The position numbers and the translations under genes were made by a program. This document shows positions 32,735 through 42,119 of a stretch of DNA of 44,783 nucleotides, piece by piece. The notes under the pieces are model-generated. The model made no database searches and was not told the origin of the DNA. It worked only from the letters and a program-made list of their open reading frames with translations. The stretch is from Clostridia bacterium (lineage in GTDB: Bacteria; Bacillota; Clostridia; Oscillospirales; CAG-272): NCBI GenBank assembly GCA_017462485.1, contig JAFTRA010000011.1:1-44783 (forward strand), in the 5' to 3' direction. Position 1 is the first letter of the stretch, and each line of letters starts with the position of its first letter.

Positions 32735-33439
32735 CTATTCCTCGTCCTCTTCCGAGCCTGTCAAAAACTTGATGGCGCGGGGAACGGAATCCTTGGAGTT
32801 ATACCAGGGCTCTTCGTCGTATCGGTAATCGAATTTTTTGCAAAACCAACTGACGTCACCCTTAAGGGTGTCAATATATTTTTCCATAAGGCCTTCTGCT
32901 TCGTCGAAGAATTCTTTGAACAGCCTTTTGTTCATCTTCTTCGACGCGTAGGTGACAAGCTTCGTATAGTGCGGCAGGCAAAAATAAGGCTGCGCCTTGA
33001 ATTTGCTTCTGAAATCGTCCTCGTTTTCGTAAAGATAAACCGCTGTTGATATCATAGCGTCGAGGTTTTTATTTATGCGCGAGCATACGTAGCAGTCATC
33101 GCAGAGCTTTCCGAGCATCTCCATACTAGGAGCCGACGGGTCCTTCAAGAGAGCGCGCTTGGTTATCTTTTTTTTGACTTCGTCGAGATGGCTCTCGAGT
33201 ATCAAGCCCATACCGAGCATACGCTTTCTTACGAGCATCATACCGAAGTGCTTATTGCAAAAGCCGAGCTCGTTGGTTTTCATTCTTATGTCGGGCTCCA
33301 TCATTGAAGCTCCGAGTATTATGTCAAGCTCGTCTCTTTGCAGCCTTCTGTAAAGCTTGCAAAACGGGCAGCCGTTTGATGAGTCGTCACGGCAAGCGTC
33401 AAATTCTTCATTGACGGGAATTGTAAAAATTTGCTCCAA
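32735..33439 (-). CDS. DUF6062-like cysteine-rich protein
   Basis: The 234-residue protein resembles DUF6062 proteins of unknown role. Cysteine/histidine pairs are placed regularly: NGCPFCKLY near residue 22, LGFCNKHFGMM near 58, CDDCYVC near 112 and FCLPHYTKL near 152. The CxxC and C-x2-H layout suggests metal or cluster binding. The start is TTG at 33439, with GAGGAG seven bases before it and no nearby ATG. It opens a run of minus-strand genes and lies 15 nt ahead of the YhaN-like ATPase. Function unknown. Confidence 0.75.
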   Translation of the reverse strand: MEQIFTIPVNEEFDACRDDSSNGCPFCKLYRRLQRDELDIILGASMMEPDIRMKTNELGFCNKHFGMMLVRKRMLGMGLILESHLDEVKKKITKRALLKDPSAPSMEMLGKLCDDCYVCSRINKNLDAMISTAVYLYENEDDFRSKFKAQPYFCLPHYTKLVTYASKKMNKRLFKEFFDEAEGLMEKYIDTLKGDVSWFCKKFDYRYDEEPWYNSKDSVPRAIKFLTGSEEDEE

Positions 33440-33503
33440 GGCTCGTCTCCTCTCGTTATTTTGATGCTTTCCCCGAAAAAGTCGGTCTGATATTTTATTG
33501 GGG

Positions 33504-33532
33504 TTGAAAATTCAGCAAAAATATGCTAAAAT
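33504..33532 (+). promoter_or_regulatory. Promoter of the OGG-type glycosylase gene
   Basis: TTGAAA (33504-33509), 17-nt spacer, TAAAAT (33527-33532). The start would be near 33539. Confidence 0.7.
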
Positions 33533-33542
33533 AATTATAAAA

Positions 33543-33565
33543 TATAATATTACAACAATATTATA
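33543..33565 (+). promoter_or_regulatory. Perfect palindrome downstream of the glycosylase promoter
   Basis: TATAATATT (33543-33551) and AATATTATA (33557-33565) form a 9-bp inverted repeat with a 5-nt centre, a few bases after the predicted start. It could be an operator for a repressor or an AT-rich RNA hairpin. AT-richness makes chance more likely than usual. Confidence 0.45.
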
Positions 33566-33602
33566 CACTATGGTTACGCCATTTTCAAGGGGGCAGGGAA
33601 AA

Positions 33603-34613
33603 ATGTTTGTCAAAAAAATCAGCGAAATTTGCGGAAGATGCGCCATAATTGCGTCGGGACTTGACGGTTATTCACTCTCCGACACTCTTGAATGCGGTCA
33701 GGCGTTTCGCTTCGTAAAGCTTTCACCCGCCGACGATGGAAGCGAAAATTCGGTCGGTAAGCTTTACCCGGGCTACGTCGAATATATGACGGTCGTTCGC
33801 GATAGGCTTATTTTCATTGGTCAGAGAGACAGAAGCGAGCTTATTTTTTACGGAATAAGCGAGAGGGATTTTGACGAGGTATGCGTTCCTTATTTTGCTC
33901 TTGACCTCGATTACCGAGAGATAAAGCAGGATATTCTCAAAAATACCGATTCGGATTTCTTAAAAAAAGCGGCAGAGTGCGCCTCGGGCATAAGAATTCT
34001 CCGTCAGGACCCTTGGGAAACCCTATTTTCATTCATAATATCGCAAAACAACAATATTCCGAGAATAAAAGGAATAATCAGAAATATCTGCGCAGCCTAC
34101 GGTGAAAATCTGGCTGAGCGCAGGGGACTTTCCAAATGCCCGAAAGAATGTCTTGAATGTTGTAAAAACGGTGCAAAACTTGACACGGGTGCCTGCAAAT
34201 CCTGCGGAATTTGCTACACGTTTCCAACAGATATAGCGGTTGTTAGCGAGCCGGAACGCTTGCTTGATTCTCACCCCGGATTCAGGTATAAATATCTTAC
34301 CGATGCGGCGCAAAAGGTATCGAGCGGAGAAATTGATTTCGAAAAAATCAAAAATGCAAGCTCCTATGAAGCTACTGTTGAGGAGCTTATGAAAATCAAG
34401 GGGGTGGGTGAAAAGGTCGCTTCTTGTACAGCTTTGTTTGCATTTTCAAACCTTGACGCCTTTCCGGTTGACGTTTGGATGCGTCGCGCCATAGACGAAT
34501 ATTTTGGCGGTGAGCTTGACCCGAAGACGCTCGGCAGATATGCAGGAGTAGCTCAGCAGTATATATTCCACTACATAAGAATAATCAATTCCAAGCAAGA
34601 GGGAACAATATAA
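33603..34613 (+). CDS. OGG-type 8-oxoguanine DNA glycosylase with Cys-rich insert
   Basis: The 336-residue protein belongs to the OGG1-like HhH-GPD glycosylase/lyases that remove 8-oxoguanine. It has the OGG N-domain (DTLECGQAFRF), SFIISQNNNIPRIKGII near 143-159, and the helix-hairpin-helix KGVGEKVASCTALFAF with catalytic Lys271, followed by DAFPVDVWMRRA with Asp290. Between residues 163 and 204 is an insert with eight cysteines (C163, C179, C183, C186, C187, C198, C201, C204) just before the YTFPT motif. The start at 33603 follows AGGGA; an upstream ATG at 33498 lies before the promoter. It may bind zinc or a cluster. Confidence 0.92.
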   Translation: MFVKKISEICGRCAIIASGLDGYSLSDTLECGQAFRFVKLSPADDGSENSVGKLYPGYVEYMTVVRDRLIFIGQRDRSELIFYGISERDFDEVCVPYFALDLDYREIKQDILKNTDSDFLKKAAECASGIRILRQDPWETLFSFIISQNNNIPRIKGIIRNICAAYGENLAERRGLSKCPKECLECCKNGAKLDTGACKSCGICYTFPTDIAVVSEPERLLDSHPGFRYKYLTDAAQKVSSGEIDFEKIKNASSYEATVEELMKIKGVGEKVASCTALFAFSNLDAFPVDVWMRRAIDEYFGGELDPKTLGRYAGVAQQYIFHYIRIINSKQEGTI

Positions 34614-34672
34614 AATCGACCTGGAGCCTGAATTTTCAGCGCTTATCACTCTTGTAAAGGTAAGGGGTGTTT

Positions 34673-35761
34673 ATGAAAACGTTTGCGAGGAGCGTTTTAA
34701 CGCTCACGGTGGCTTTTATTGCTTTTATGCTTATATCGTGCGGAAAAGAGCAGGAAAGTCTTGATGATTACACTACGGACGTAGCCGACTATAACAAGGA
34801 AAACTATATAGTACCCGCCTCGTATTTTCTTGATGAGATTCCCGAATACGCAAGTGTTACCTCCTTCTCCTTTTTCCGAGAGGAGCAGACGCTTAACAGA
34901 GATTATTATCTCGAATTAAGCTTTGACACCGTAGAGGATATGGAGCGATATTACGGGAAGCTTATGGAAAGGTGCGAGTGGGCGGTTAAGAACAAAACAC
35001 TGCCCGAGGGCTTTGACAAGTGGTTTATAATGCGTGAAAATCCATACGACTCGTCTTATACGGATATGTTTTCACTGAACTCGCTCGATATTAAAACCTA
35101 CAACAGAGATTACCTCGGTTACCGTTACGAAAGAATAGGAACTACCGATGCATTCAGCGCGAATTATGCGGTTATAAGCTATTCGTACGAGGATTTAACG
35201 GTAATTCAGAATTTTTGCTGTTATCAGTCCTTTCGGGGAATTGACGAGTATAATCCGCTGTATCTTAAAAGATTTGGTGCCGATGCCTTTTCAGATAAGC
35301 CCTACGGAATATTATACGACGCGGCGGGGAATTATGAGTCGTTCGGTTTTAAGGTCGTCGATATGACACCGAAAATGACAGAGTTTATGGAAAGCTCAGC
35401 CGCCGACGTTGAAGCATATAAAAACAAATACGGTCTTATCCCGGCAATGTTTTACTTCTATAATAATGTGAATGATAGGGGAATATGGGATATCAAGCTC
35501 AAAGAGGAATGGCAGTTTGATGAGAATACGGTTTATACGTTCAGAGGCAGACGAATGAGGTACGACGACCACGGAAACATCTGCTTTGCCTACATAGGCG
35601 GTGTCGTTTTCTCGAAAGAGGCGCTTTGTATGGGAGCGGGAATTAACCAAACCACGAAATTCGATTACACCTTTGGCGATATGAAAACCTGGTATGACGA
35701 TCCGAGAGATACGGTTATGATAAGATACGGTCACGATCTTTATACGGGGTTGTGCCCTTAA
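34673..35761 (+). CDS. Uncharacterised lipoprotein
   Basis: I do not recognise this 362-residue protein. It begins with a lipoprotein signal: basic start, hydrophobic stretch and LISC at residues 20-23, so it is probably tethered to the outer membrane face. The mature part is rich in Tyr, Asp and aromatic residues (FSFFREEQTLNRDYYLELSFD, DLTVIQNFCCYQSFRG) with no known catalytic motif, and probably folds into beta-rich domains. The ATG at 34673 has AAGGGG before it; a GTG at 34667 would add two residues. It follows the glycosylase by 59 nt and ends at a terminator shared with the opposite strand. Confidence 0.7.
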   Translation: MKTFARSVLTLTVAFIAFMLISCGKEQESLDDYTTDVADYNKENYIVPASYFLDEIPEYASVTSFSFFREEQTLNRDYYLELSFDTVEDMERYYGKLMERCEWAVKNKTLPEGFDKWFIMRENPYDSSYTDMFSLNSLDIKTYNRDYLGYRYERIGTTDAFSANYAVISYSYEDLTVIQNFCCYQSFRGIDEYNPLYLKRFGADAFSDKPYGILYDAAGNYESFGFKVVDMTPKMTEFMESSAADVEAYKNKYGLIPAMFYFYNNVNDRGIWDIKLKEEWQFDENTVYTFRGRRMRYDDHGNICFAYIGGVVFSKEALCMGAGINQTTKFDYTFGDMKTWYDDPRDTVMIRYGHDLYTGLCP

Positions 35762-35818
35762 TAGATAACGCGCAGCGATATAAATTTCTTGCGAGATTTT
35801 GGCATACCGCAAAAAAGA

Positions 35819-35859
35819 GAGAACATTTCGGATATAAACCGATTTGTTCTCCCTTTTTT
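35819..35859. terminator. Bidirectional terminator between convergent genes
   Basis: GAGAACA (35819-35825) pairs with TGTTCTC (35845-35851), with an inner TCGG/CCGA stem. Six A precede the stem and six T follow, so it can work on both strands for the lipoprotein gene and the facing membrane protein gene. Confidence 0.8.
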
Positions 35860-35887
35860 GTTATTAGTGTTTTAAATTTTTTTAATA

Positions 35888-36637
35888 TTATTTTGTTATC
35901 TTTTCTTTTTTATCTTCCAAATTATTCGCTGTTATTTCCTCTTCGGTTAAAGCTTTCGGCTTAGATTTAAAGAAGCTTTTGAATTTTTCAATACGTTCTT
36001 TTTTCTCGGCTTCCTTTTTAGCTTTCTTATCAGCCTTTGCTTGAAGCTTCTTGCTCTCAAGCTCTTTTCTGTAGTCGCTTGCGAGAGACTCGAGGTATAT
36101 CTCTGTTTTGGTAGGCACGCCCTTTTCCTCGGCTTCCTTGCGCAAAAGCTTATTATAGACGTTTGCAATCGGCTGAATATCTGCCTTTATAGCTGTGAAC
36201 ATGAGGTCAAAGTATTTTTCAAATACGAATTTGACAAGCTCGAACAGTACCCCGAGAGTCCAACCCATAACGGTGAGAGCCGCAAGAATTATGGAAAGCG
36301 TGCTGACGTGAGATGCCGCTATGTGAATTCCGTAAAGCGTAAGCGCTAGGGTAAAGGCACGTATGGCAAGCCTCGAAATATTGTATATATGCTTCGTTTT
36401 TCTTATGCCTACACGGGAGAGTAGCTCCGGTCGCTTATGTATGACTACGGAAAACGCAAGGTATGCCGAGGAGATAAGCGCAAGAACTATATTAGCCCAT
36501 AAATTTCCCGCTGATACTATTAAGGCATAGACGAGGTAGCATATATAGAATCCTTGAATCACTATGCCGTATATAAATGTGAATTTTTTTAAATCGTCAA
36601 GTATTTTAAGCCCGGCGGCTCTCGAATAGATAAGCAT
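35888..36637 (-). CDS. Membrane protein with charged cytoplasmic tail
   Basis: No family is recognised for this 249-residue protein. It has four hydrophobic helices in the first 150 residues, then a long charged region from about residue 170 (KKLQAKADKKAKKEAEKKER in part), probably helical and cytoplasmic. No catalytic motif is visible. The start at 36637 follows AAGGAA and fits the promoter at 36673-36702, whose RNA would begin near 36666; longer readings from 36742 would start before it. It is monocistronic and faces the lipoprotein gene across a shared terminator. Confidence 0.7.
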   Translation of the reverse strand: MLIYSRAAGLKILDDLKKFTFIYGIVIQGFYICYLVYALIVSAGNLWANIVLALISSAYLAFSVVIHKRPELLSRVGIRKTKHIYNISRLAIRAFTLALTLYGIHIAASHVSTLSIILAALTVMGWTLGVLFELVKFVFEKYFDLMFTAIKADIQPIANVYNKLLRKEAEEKGVPTKTEIYLESLASDYRKELESKKLQAKADKKAKKEAEKKERIEKFKSFFKSKPKALTEEEITANNLEDKKEKITK

Positions 36638-36672
36638 AAATACGCTTTCCTTTCTGTTTTTTGTCCTTGAAT

Positions 36673-36702
36673 ATTTTATCATACAAGGCGATAGCTTGTC
36701 AA
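36673..36702 (-). promoter_or_regulatory. Promoter of the membrane protein gene
   Basis: TTGACA (36697-36702) and TAAAAT (36673-36678) with an 18-nt spacer on the minus strand. Confidence 0.7.
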
Positions 36703-36837
36703 GAGCAGCAACGAACAGTTGCAAAAAAGGTGAGCAACGCAAGGGAATTTGAAAAAGAAATTTGCAGTTAAAATGCTATTAAAAACAAAAAATAGCCTTA
36801 AATGTAAACTATTGTTATAAAATCAGTCTTAAATATA

Positions 36838-36875
36838 AAAATACGGACTAGGGCGAAAGCCAAAGTCCGTATTTT
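36838..36875 (-). terminator. Terminator of the rimP-nusA-infB operon
   Basis: AAATACGGACT (36839-36849) pairs over 11 bp with AGTCCGTATTT (36864-36874); the loop GGGCGAAAGCC-type region folds further. T-rich sequence follows on the minus strand. It lies 20 nt after infB, so no rbfA or truB is in this transcript. Confidence 0.8.
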
Positions 36876-36894
36876 TCTTGGTAGGTAAAAAAAA

Positions 36895-39780
36895 TTACTT
36901 TTTAACCTCTTCCATAATGAAGGCCTCGTACATATCGCCTTCCTTGATGTCGTTAAACTTGTTGAGTCCTACGCCGCACTCGTAACCCTCGGCAACGTCA
37001 CGAACGTCGTCCTTGAATCTCTTAAGAGATTGGATTTCGTCCTCTGCGATAACGATACCGTCACGAACGATACGGATTTTTGCGGAACGGGAAATTTTAC
37101 CGTCCTTAACGTAGCAGCCCGCAATAGTACCAACGTTGGGAACGCGGATAGTCTGGCGAACCTCGGCATGACCGAGAATAACCTCCTTGAACGTGGGGTC
37201 AAGCATACCCTTAAGAGCAGCCTCTACCTCGTCAATGATTTCGTAAATAATTCTGTGAGTACGAATATCAACGCCGTTGCGCTCTGCGGAATCGAGAGCA
37301 TTCTTGTCAGGACGAACGCTGAAGCCTACGATGATAGCGTTAGATGCCGTCGCAAGCATAACGTCGGATTCGGTGATACCGCCTACCGCACTGTGAATAA
37401 CGTTCACCTTAACCTCTTCGTTCGAGAGTTTAACGAGGGAAGCTTTAACTGCCTCTGCCGATCCTGCAACGTCTGCCTTAACGATAATGTTAAGAGTCTT
37501 TGTGCCCTCAGCCATCTGATTGAAGATGTCGTCGAGGCTTACTCTTGCGTTAGCGTTCAGAATTTCCTGTCTTTGCTTTTCACGGCGCTCCTCGGCAAGA
37601 GCCTTTGCCATTCTTTCGTCCTCAACGGCGTTAAGCTCGTCACCTGCCTGAGGAACGTCGTCAAGACCTACTATCTCAACGGGAACTGCGGGGCCGGCTT
37701 CCTTAACGTTTTTGCCCTTGTCGTCAACCATAGCGCGAACTCGACCAACCGCATTACCTACGATAACGTAGTCACCCTGGTGGAGAGTACCGTTTTGAAC
37801 GAGCACGGTAGCAACAGGACCTCTTCCTTTGTCAAGCTTCGATTCTATAACAAGACCGCGAGCTCTCTTCTTGGGGTTAGCCTTGAGCTCCTTAACCTCA
37901 GCAACGAGAAGCACGCTTTCAAGAAGCGAGTCGATACCCATACCGGTGTGCGCCGAAACGGGAACGCAGATAACGTCTCCTCCCCATTCCTCAGGAACGA
38001 GCTCGTATTGAGTGAGCTGATTCAGCACGTTGTCGGGATTAGCTTGGGGTTTATCCATTTTGTTGATAGCAACTATGATATCAATGCCGGCTGCTTTTGC
38101 GTGGCTGATAGCCTCAACGGTCTGGGGCATTACGCCGTCGTCAGCGGCAACTACGAGGATAGCGATATCCGTTGATTTTGCTCCGCGCATACGCATAGCG
38201 GTGAACGCTTCGTGACCGGGAGTGTCAAGGAAGGTGATATCCTTGCCCTGAGCCTTAACTCTGTAAGCGCCGATTGCCTGGGTGATACCGCCTGCTTCGC
38301 CTCTTGTAACGCTAGTGTGTCTGATTGCGTCAAGTATAGAGGTCTTACCGTGGTCAACGTGACCCATAACGCAAACAACGGGAGCTCTCTCGATGAGGTC
38401 CTCAGCGTTATCCTCCGCCTCGGTGAAGAGCTTTTCTTCCTTGGTAACGATAATTTCCTTCGTAACCTTTGCGCCGAATTCATCCGCAATTATCTCTGCG
38501 GTTGCGTAGTCGATGGTATCGTTAACCATCTTCATCTCGCCCATGAACATAAGCTTTTTGATAACGTCAGCCGAGGTTTTCTTAAGTCTTATAGCAAGCT
38601 CACCGACAGTAATCTCATCGGGAACTGTGATTTCAAGCTGCTTCTTTCTTGCCTTTTCAGCCTCAAGTCTCTTAATCTTTTCCTGAGCTGCTCTTTCCTT
38701 ATCCTTAGCGCTCTTTGCGTTCTGACCCTTGTTATCCTGCTTCTTGAGCTTCTGCTTCTGAGCCTTTGTATCGGTGCCGTTTGCAATAGCGTAGAACTGG
38801 TCATTGTAACGGTCATCGTACTTCGAAAGGTTTACGTCGGAAATACGGGTATCAACGACTCTCGTCTTCGAAACCGACTCGGTATGATAATCAGACGAAA
38901 TATTTACGCCGCCCTTAACCTCTTTAGAGGAGCCGGGAGTAATCGTTTTGAACTGCTGCTTCTGCGCCTTTGCCTTCTGCTCCTTTTTCTCCGGAGCGGG
39001 AGAGGGAGCTGCCGTAGCGGTCTGCTTTGCGCGAAGCTCTGCCTGCTTCTGCTTTTCAAGTGCCGCAAGCTGCGCGGGACGCGCTGTGTTCTGACTTGCC
39101 GACGGAGATGACTTTACCTCTGCGGGCTTTGTCTGCAAGGGAGCGTTCTGCTGCTGTGGGCGCTTAACGTCACCCTGGGGTCCACGCTTGAAGCCCTCTG
39201 CCTGACGGTTCATATTCTCGCGCTTCTTTGCAAACGGGTCAAAGCTCGAGGAGTTGTTAAAGCCTCTGTTTCTGTCGTTTGCGAAGGGCTTGTTATTATT
39301 TCCCGTTCTCTGCGTCGCACCGTTTTTCTGTGTCTGGTCAAAGGGACGTTTTTGCTGCTCTGCCTGAGGACGTCTTTCCTTAAGCTCGGGCTTTGCGGAA
39401 GGCTTTACGGGAGTCTCGGTTTTCGGCTTTTCGGTCTCGGGAGCCTTATGTACCTGCTCGCGAGTCGCTGCGGGCTTCACCTCAGGTTTTTCTTCCGCCT
39501 TTGGAGTTGCCTTCGGAGCTTCTGCCTTAACCTCCGCCTTTTGTTCCTTTTTAATACTTATCTTGCTTTCACCGGAAAGATAAGAGTCGAGATTTTTTAT
39601 CTGATGAGAGAGCGTAAGCTTTTCTATAAAGAGCTCAAACTCAACCGCATCAACGGTTGCGCCGCTCTTTTTCTCAATTCCGATGTCTTTCGAGAAAGTA
39701 TCTGTAATATCTTTAGTTTTGAGATTAAAATCCTTTGATATCTGAGAAATCTTAATAGATCCTTGAGCCATATAAATCAC
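36895..39780 (-). CDS. infB: Translation initiation factor IF-2
   Basis: IF-2 is the GTPase that brings fMet-tRNA to the 30S subunit. The 961-residue protein has a short IF2_N helix region at the start ([15 protein letters not shown]), a low-complexity linker of about 300 residues rich in Lys, Gln, Ala and Pro, a second IF2_N, then the G domain with GHVDHGKT (about residue 471), DTPGHEAF and NKMD, followed by domains II to IV. The GTG at 39780 has AAAGGA six bases before it and is my choice; the ATG at 39771 (MAQGS) is an equally plausible protein start. It lies 109 nt after ylxQ and ends the operon. Confidence 0.96.
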   Translation of the reverse strand: MIYMAQGSIKISQISKDFNLKTKDITDTFSKDIGIEKKSGATVDAVEFELFIEKLTLSHQIKNLDSYLSGESKISIKKEQKAEVKAEAPKATPKAEEKPEVKPAATREQVHKAPETEKPKTETPVKPSAKPELKERRPQAEQQKRPFDQTQKNGATQRTGNNNKPFANDRNRGFNNSSSFDPFAKKRENMNRQAEGFKRGPQGDVKRPQQQNAPLQTKPAEVKSSPSASQNTARPAQLAALEKQKQAELRAKQTATAAPSPAPEKKEQKAKAQKQQFKTITPGSSKEVKGGVNISSDYHTESVSKTRVVDTRISDVNLSKYDDRYNDQFYAIANGTDTKAQKQKLKKQDNKGQNAKSAKDKERAAQEKIKRLEAEKARKKQLEITVPDEITVGELAIRLKKTSADVIKKLMFMGEMKMVNDTIDYATAEIIADEFGAKVTKEIIVTKEEKLFTEAEDNAEDLIERAPVVCVMGHVDHGKTSILDAIRHTSVTRGEAGGITQAIGAYRVKAQGKDITFLDTPGHEAFTAMRMRGAKSTDIAILVVAADDGVMPQTVEAISHAKAAGIDIIVAINKMDKPQANPDNVLNQLTQYELVPEEWGGDVICVPVSAHTGMGIDSLLESVLLVAEVKELKANPKKRARGLVIESKLDKGRGPVATVLVQNGTLHQGDYVIVGNAVGRVRAMVDDKGKNVKEAGPAVPVEIVGLDDVPQAGDELNAVEDERMAKALAEERREKQRQEILNANARVSLDDIFNQMAEGTKTLNIIVKADVAGSAEAVKASLVKLSNEEVKVNVIHSAVGGITESDVMLATASNAIIVGFSVRPDKNALDSAERNGVDIRTHRIIYEIIDEVEAALKGMLDPTFKEVILGHAEVRQTIRVPNVGTIAGCYVKDGKISRSAKIRIVRDGIVIAEDEIQSLKRFKDDVRDVAEGYECGVGLNKFNDIKEGDMYEAFIMEEVKK

Positions 39781-39889
39781 CGATTTCCTTTCATAGTTTA
39801 TTGTCTTTGGATAATTCTCCGAAAATAGTAGGGTCCGAATAGGATTTTATGAAACTATTTGAGGAGATTTCTTAAAATCCAAAGGATCG

Positions 39890-40216
39890 TCACCGAACGA
39901 TCAGCTTTTCAATCTCCCTTGCAAATCCGTCGTCTGTGATGCCTATGACGGCGGGGGAGTAGGTTTTGCCAAGCAAATTTCCGATTTCGTCGGTGCTCAT
40001 ATTTATCTGTACCGATTTAATTTTGTAAAACTCGCACTTAGTGGTAATTTTCTTTTTCGTTCCATCCGATGCCGATTCCGAAACCAAAACGAGCTTTGGC
40101 GCTTTTGCGCCTTGTGGCATAGCCTTACATACCATTTCGGTTCCTATGATGAGCCTTCCGGCTCTCATGGCGAATCCAAGCATACCGAGGAGTCTTTGGC
40201 TTTTTTCTACCGTCAT
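39890..40216 (-). CDS. ylxQ: L7Ae-family ribosomal-like protein YlxQ
   Basis: The 108-residue protein is of the L7Ae/L30e/S12e family, whose members bind kink-turn RNA. It contains LLGMLGFAMRAGRLIIGTEMVCKAMPQGAKAPKLVLVSESASDGTKKKI (residues 9-57) and the C-terminal part TDEIGNLLGKTYSPAVIGITDDGFAREI, as in YlxQ of the nusA operon. The first codon overlaps the rnpM stop by 4 nt. The likely target is RNA in the ribosome or RNase P; no enzymatic role is expected. Confidence 0.92.
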   Translation of the reverse strand: MTVEKSQRLLGMLGFAMRAGRLIIGTEMVCKAMPQGAKAPKLVLVSESASDGTKKKITTKCEFYKIKSVQINMSTDEIGNLLGKTYSPAVIGITDDGFAREIEKLIVR

Positions 40217-40482
40217 AAAAGCTCCTCTTCGAGTCTCTCGTATATCTCGCTCGGGATTGAGCAGGAAAGAGAGCTTTCAAGTCGGCTGACCTTACGGGCT
40301 TTTTTGAGGCAGGCGGGATTTTTGCATAAATAAGCGCCTCTGCCCGAAAGCTTTCCCGTTTTATCAAGCACGATATTACCGTCCGGAGTTCGAAGAATTC
40401 TTACAAGCGCAGATTTTGGGGAGCGCTCGCCACACCCGGTACATCTTCTGGTGGGCTGCTTTTTTACCGCGATTTCTGCCAT
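40213..40482 (-). CDS. rnpM: RNase P modulator RnpM (YlxR)
   Basis: YlxR/RnpM (DUF448) binds RNase P RNA and alters its activity in Gram-positive bacteria. The 89-residue protein has the family core RRCTGCGERSPKSALVRI near residues 12-30 and TGKLSGRGAYLCKNPACLKKA near 42-62, both with conserved Cys. It begins one base after the nusA stop and overlaps ylxQ by 4 nt, so expression is tied to both. Confidence 0.94.
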   Translation of the reverse strand: MAEIAVKKQPTRRCTGCGERSPKSALVRILRTPDGNIVLDKTGKLSGRGAYLCKNPACLKKARKVSRLESSLSCSIPSEIYERLEEELL

Positions 40483-40483
40483 A

Positions 40484-41515
40484 TTATGCCTTAATGTCTA
40501 TCTTGCAGCCGGTAAGTCTTGCAACGAGCTTTGCGTTCTGACCTTCCTTACCGATAGCGAGAGAGAGCTGGTCGGGCGAAACGGTGATTCTGCAGGAGCG
40601 CTCGTCTTCCATCTCAACCGAAAGAACCTTTGCAGGAGAGAGAGCCTCTGCAACGTACTCTGCGATATCATCGCTATATTTAATTATATCAACCTTTTCC
40701 TGTCCGAGTTCTTCGAGGATTGCGGAAATTCTCATTCCGTTTTTACCTATGCAAGAGCCTACCGCGTCTACGTTTTCATCTCTTGAATAAACAGCAACCT
40801 TGGAACGACTGCCCGCTTCTCTCGAAACGCCCTTAATAACTATCGTTCCGTCCTGAATTTCAGGAATTTCAAGCTCGAAAAGACGCTTAACGAAGTTGGG
40901 GTGAACTCTCGAGAGTGTTACGATAGGACCTCTCATCTCTCCGCTCTTAACCTCGGATATAAATACCTTGATTCTGTCACCAACGTCGTGAGTTTCACCG
41001 GGAATCTGCTCGCTCTTAAGAAGAGTAGCGTAGCCTGTACCCGTATCAAGAATAAGGTTACCGTTTGTGGTATCAACCTTATCAACGATTGCGGTGATAA
41101 TTTCTTCCTTCTTATCCTCGTATTCACGAGTCTGTCTTTCACGTTCTGCGTCACGGATAGCCTGAATTATCATCTGCTTTCCTGCCTGAGCGGAGAGGCG
41201 GCGGAAGTTCTTGGTCTTAAGCTCGGTTTCAACAACACCGCCAAGCTTATTGCGGCGGCTGAGAGCTTTTGCTTCGCTTAAGGAAATCTGATTGTAACGG
41301 TCGAATGCTTCTCCGTCGGGAACGACCGTACGCTGCTGGAATACTCTGAAGTCGCACTTGACGGGGTCGAGCTGAACTCTGATTATTGTAGAGAGACCGA
41401 CTTCCTTCTGGCAAGCCTTTGCAAGCGCTGCTTCAATTTTTGCTATCATGTAGTCCTTGGGAATGCCCTTTTCTTTCTCAAGAAGCTCAAGGGCGTTGAA
41501 GAAATCTGCGTTCAT
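40484..41515 (-). CDS. nusA: Transcription factor NusA
   Basis: NusA stimulates pausing, intrinsic termination and antitermination by RNA polymerase. The 343-residue protein has the short Gram-positive form: N-terminal polymerase-binding domain (LLEKEKGIPKDYMIAKIEAALAKA), an S1 domain near 135-200, and two KH domains with REAGSRSKVAVYSRDENVDAVGSCIGKNGMRI (KH1) and SLAIGKEGQNAKLVARLTG at the end (KH2); the acidic repeats of E. coli NusA are absent. It lies 70 nt after rimP. NusA is known to control its own operon in Bacillus, which may relate to the leader hairpin at 42120-42145. Confidence 0.96.
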   Translation of the reverse strand: MNADFFNALELLEKEKGIPKDYMIAKIEAALAKACQKEVGLSTIIRVQLDPVKCDFRVFQQRTVVPDGEAFDRYNQISLSEAKALSRRNKLGGVVETELKTKNFRRLSAQAGKQMIIQAIRDAERERQTREYEDKKEEIITAIVDKVDTTNGNLILDTGTGYATLLKSEQIPGETHDVGDRIKVFISEVKSGEMRGPIVTLSRVHPNFVKRLFELEIPEIQDGTIVIKGVSREAGSRSKVAVYSRDENVDAVGSCIGKNGMRISAILEELGQEKVDIIKYSDDIAEYVAEALSPAKVLSVEMEDERSCRITVSPDQLSLAIGKEGQNAKLVARLTGCKIDIKA

Positions 41516-41585
41516 TTTCTGGTTTACCTCGTATCCGGGACTATTGAATAATTATCCCTTACGATTCCTTTCTTTATACAAATTT

Positions 41586-42047
41586 TTAATTATCAAAGTA
41601 AATTGTTTTTATTTTCGAGACCTCGGCTCTCGTGAAGGAGTAGGTAGCGCCTTCGGACTCTATCGTTAAAACTTCGTCTTCATACGAACAGAGAATTCCC
41701 ACAGCGGACTTAACTCCGTCTTTGGGAGCAAAGAGCTTTACCTCAACCCGCTCGCCAATCGAGAGGAAAATATGCTCGTCGGTGCGAAGCTCACGCTCAA
41801 CTCCGGGAGAGGATACCTCAAGATAGTAGAAATCTTCGATTGGGTCAATCTCGTCGAGAATTGGGTCTATCGCGCGGTGGACCTTTTCGCAGTCGGAAAT
41901 CTCGATACCGTCATCACTGTCGATAGTAATTTCAAGATGATAGTCGGCACCGATTTTTGTATAGGTTATATCCCATATGCGATATCCAAGCTCGGTAACG
42001 GTTGCCTCAATGCCTTCCTTAACCGTTTCTCTTATGCTTTTTTTCAT
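41586..42047 (-). CDS. rimP: Ribosome maturation factor RimP
   Basis: RimP assists 30S assembly by binding early in S12/S19 addition. The 153-residue protein has the N-terminal alpha/beta domain with ELGYRIWDITYTKIGADYHLEITID, DCEKVHRAIDPILDE and EVSSPGVEREL, and an Sm-like C-domain with GERVEVKLF. First gene of the rimP-nusA-rnpM-ylxQ-infB operon. A GGAGG site precedes the ATG. Confidence 0.94.
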   Translation of the reverse strand: MKKSIRETVKEGIEATVTELGYRIWDITYTKIGADYHLEITIDSDDGIEISDCEKVHRAIDPILDEIDPIEDFYYLEVSSPGVERELRTDEHIFLSIGERVEVKLFAPKDGVKSAVGILCSYEDEVLTIESEGATYSFTRAEVSKIKTIYFDN

Positions 42048-42119
42048 TTTTCCTCCGTTGCTTGCAGTATTGAGAGGCTGCGTCTAACGCTAAAAAACGA
42101 GCTTCTCTTTACAACAAAC

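Noticed and set aside
31928-33049. Plus-strand frame of 373 codons opposite the YhaN-like and DUF6062-like genes
   Set aside because: It spans two recognised minus-strand genes and their junction and has no family features; it is an antisense shadow.
37030-39111. Two long plus-strand reading frames (381 and 299 codons) opposite infB
   Set aside because: They lie wholly antisense to a certain IF-2 gene, lack ribosome binding sites, and read as Cys/Asn/Leu-rich nonsense caused by codon bias.
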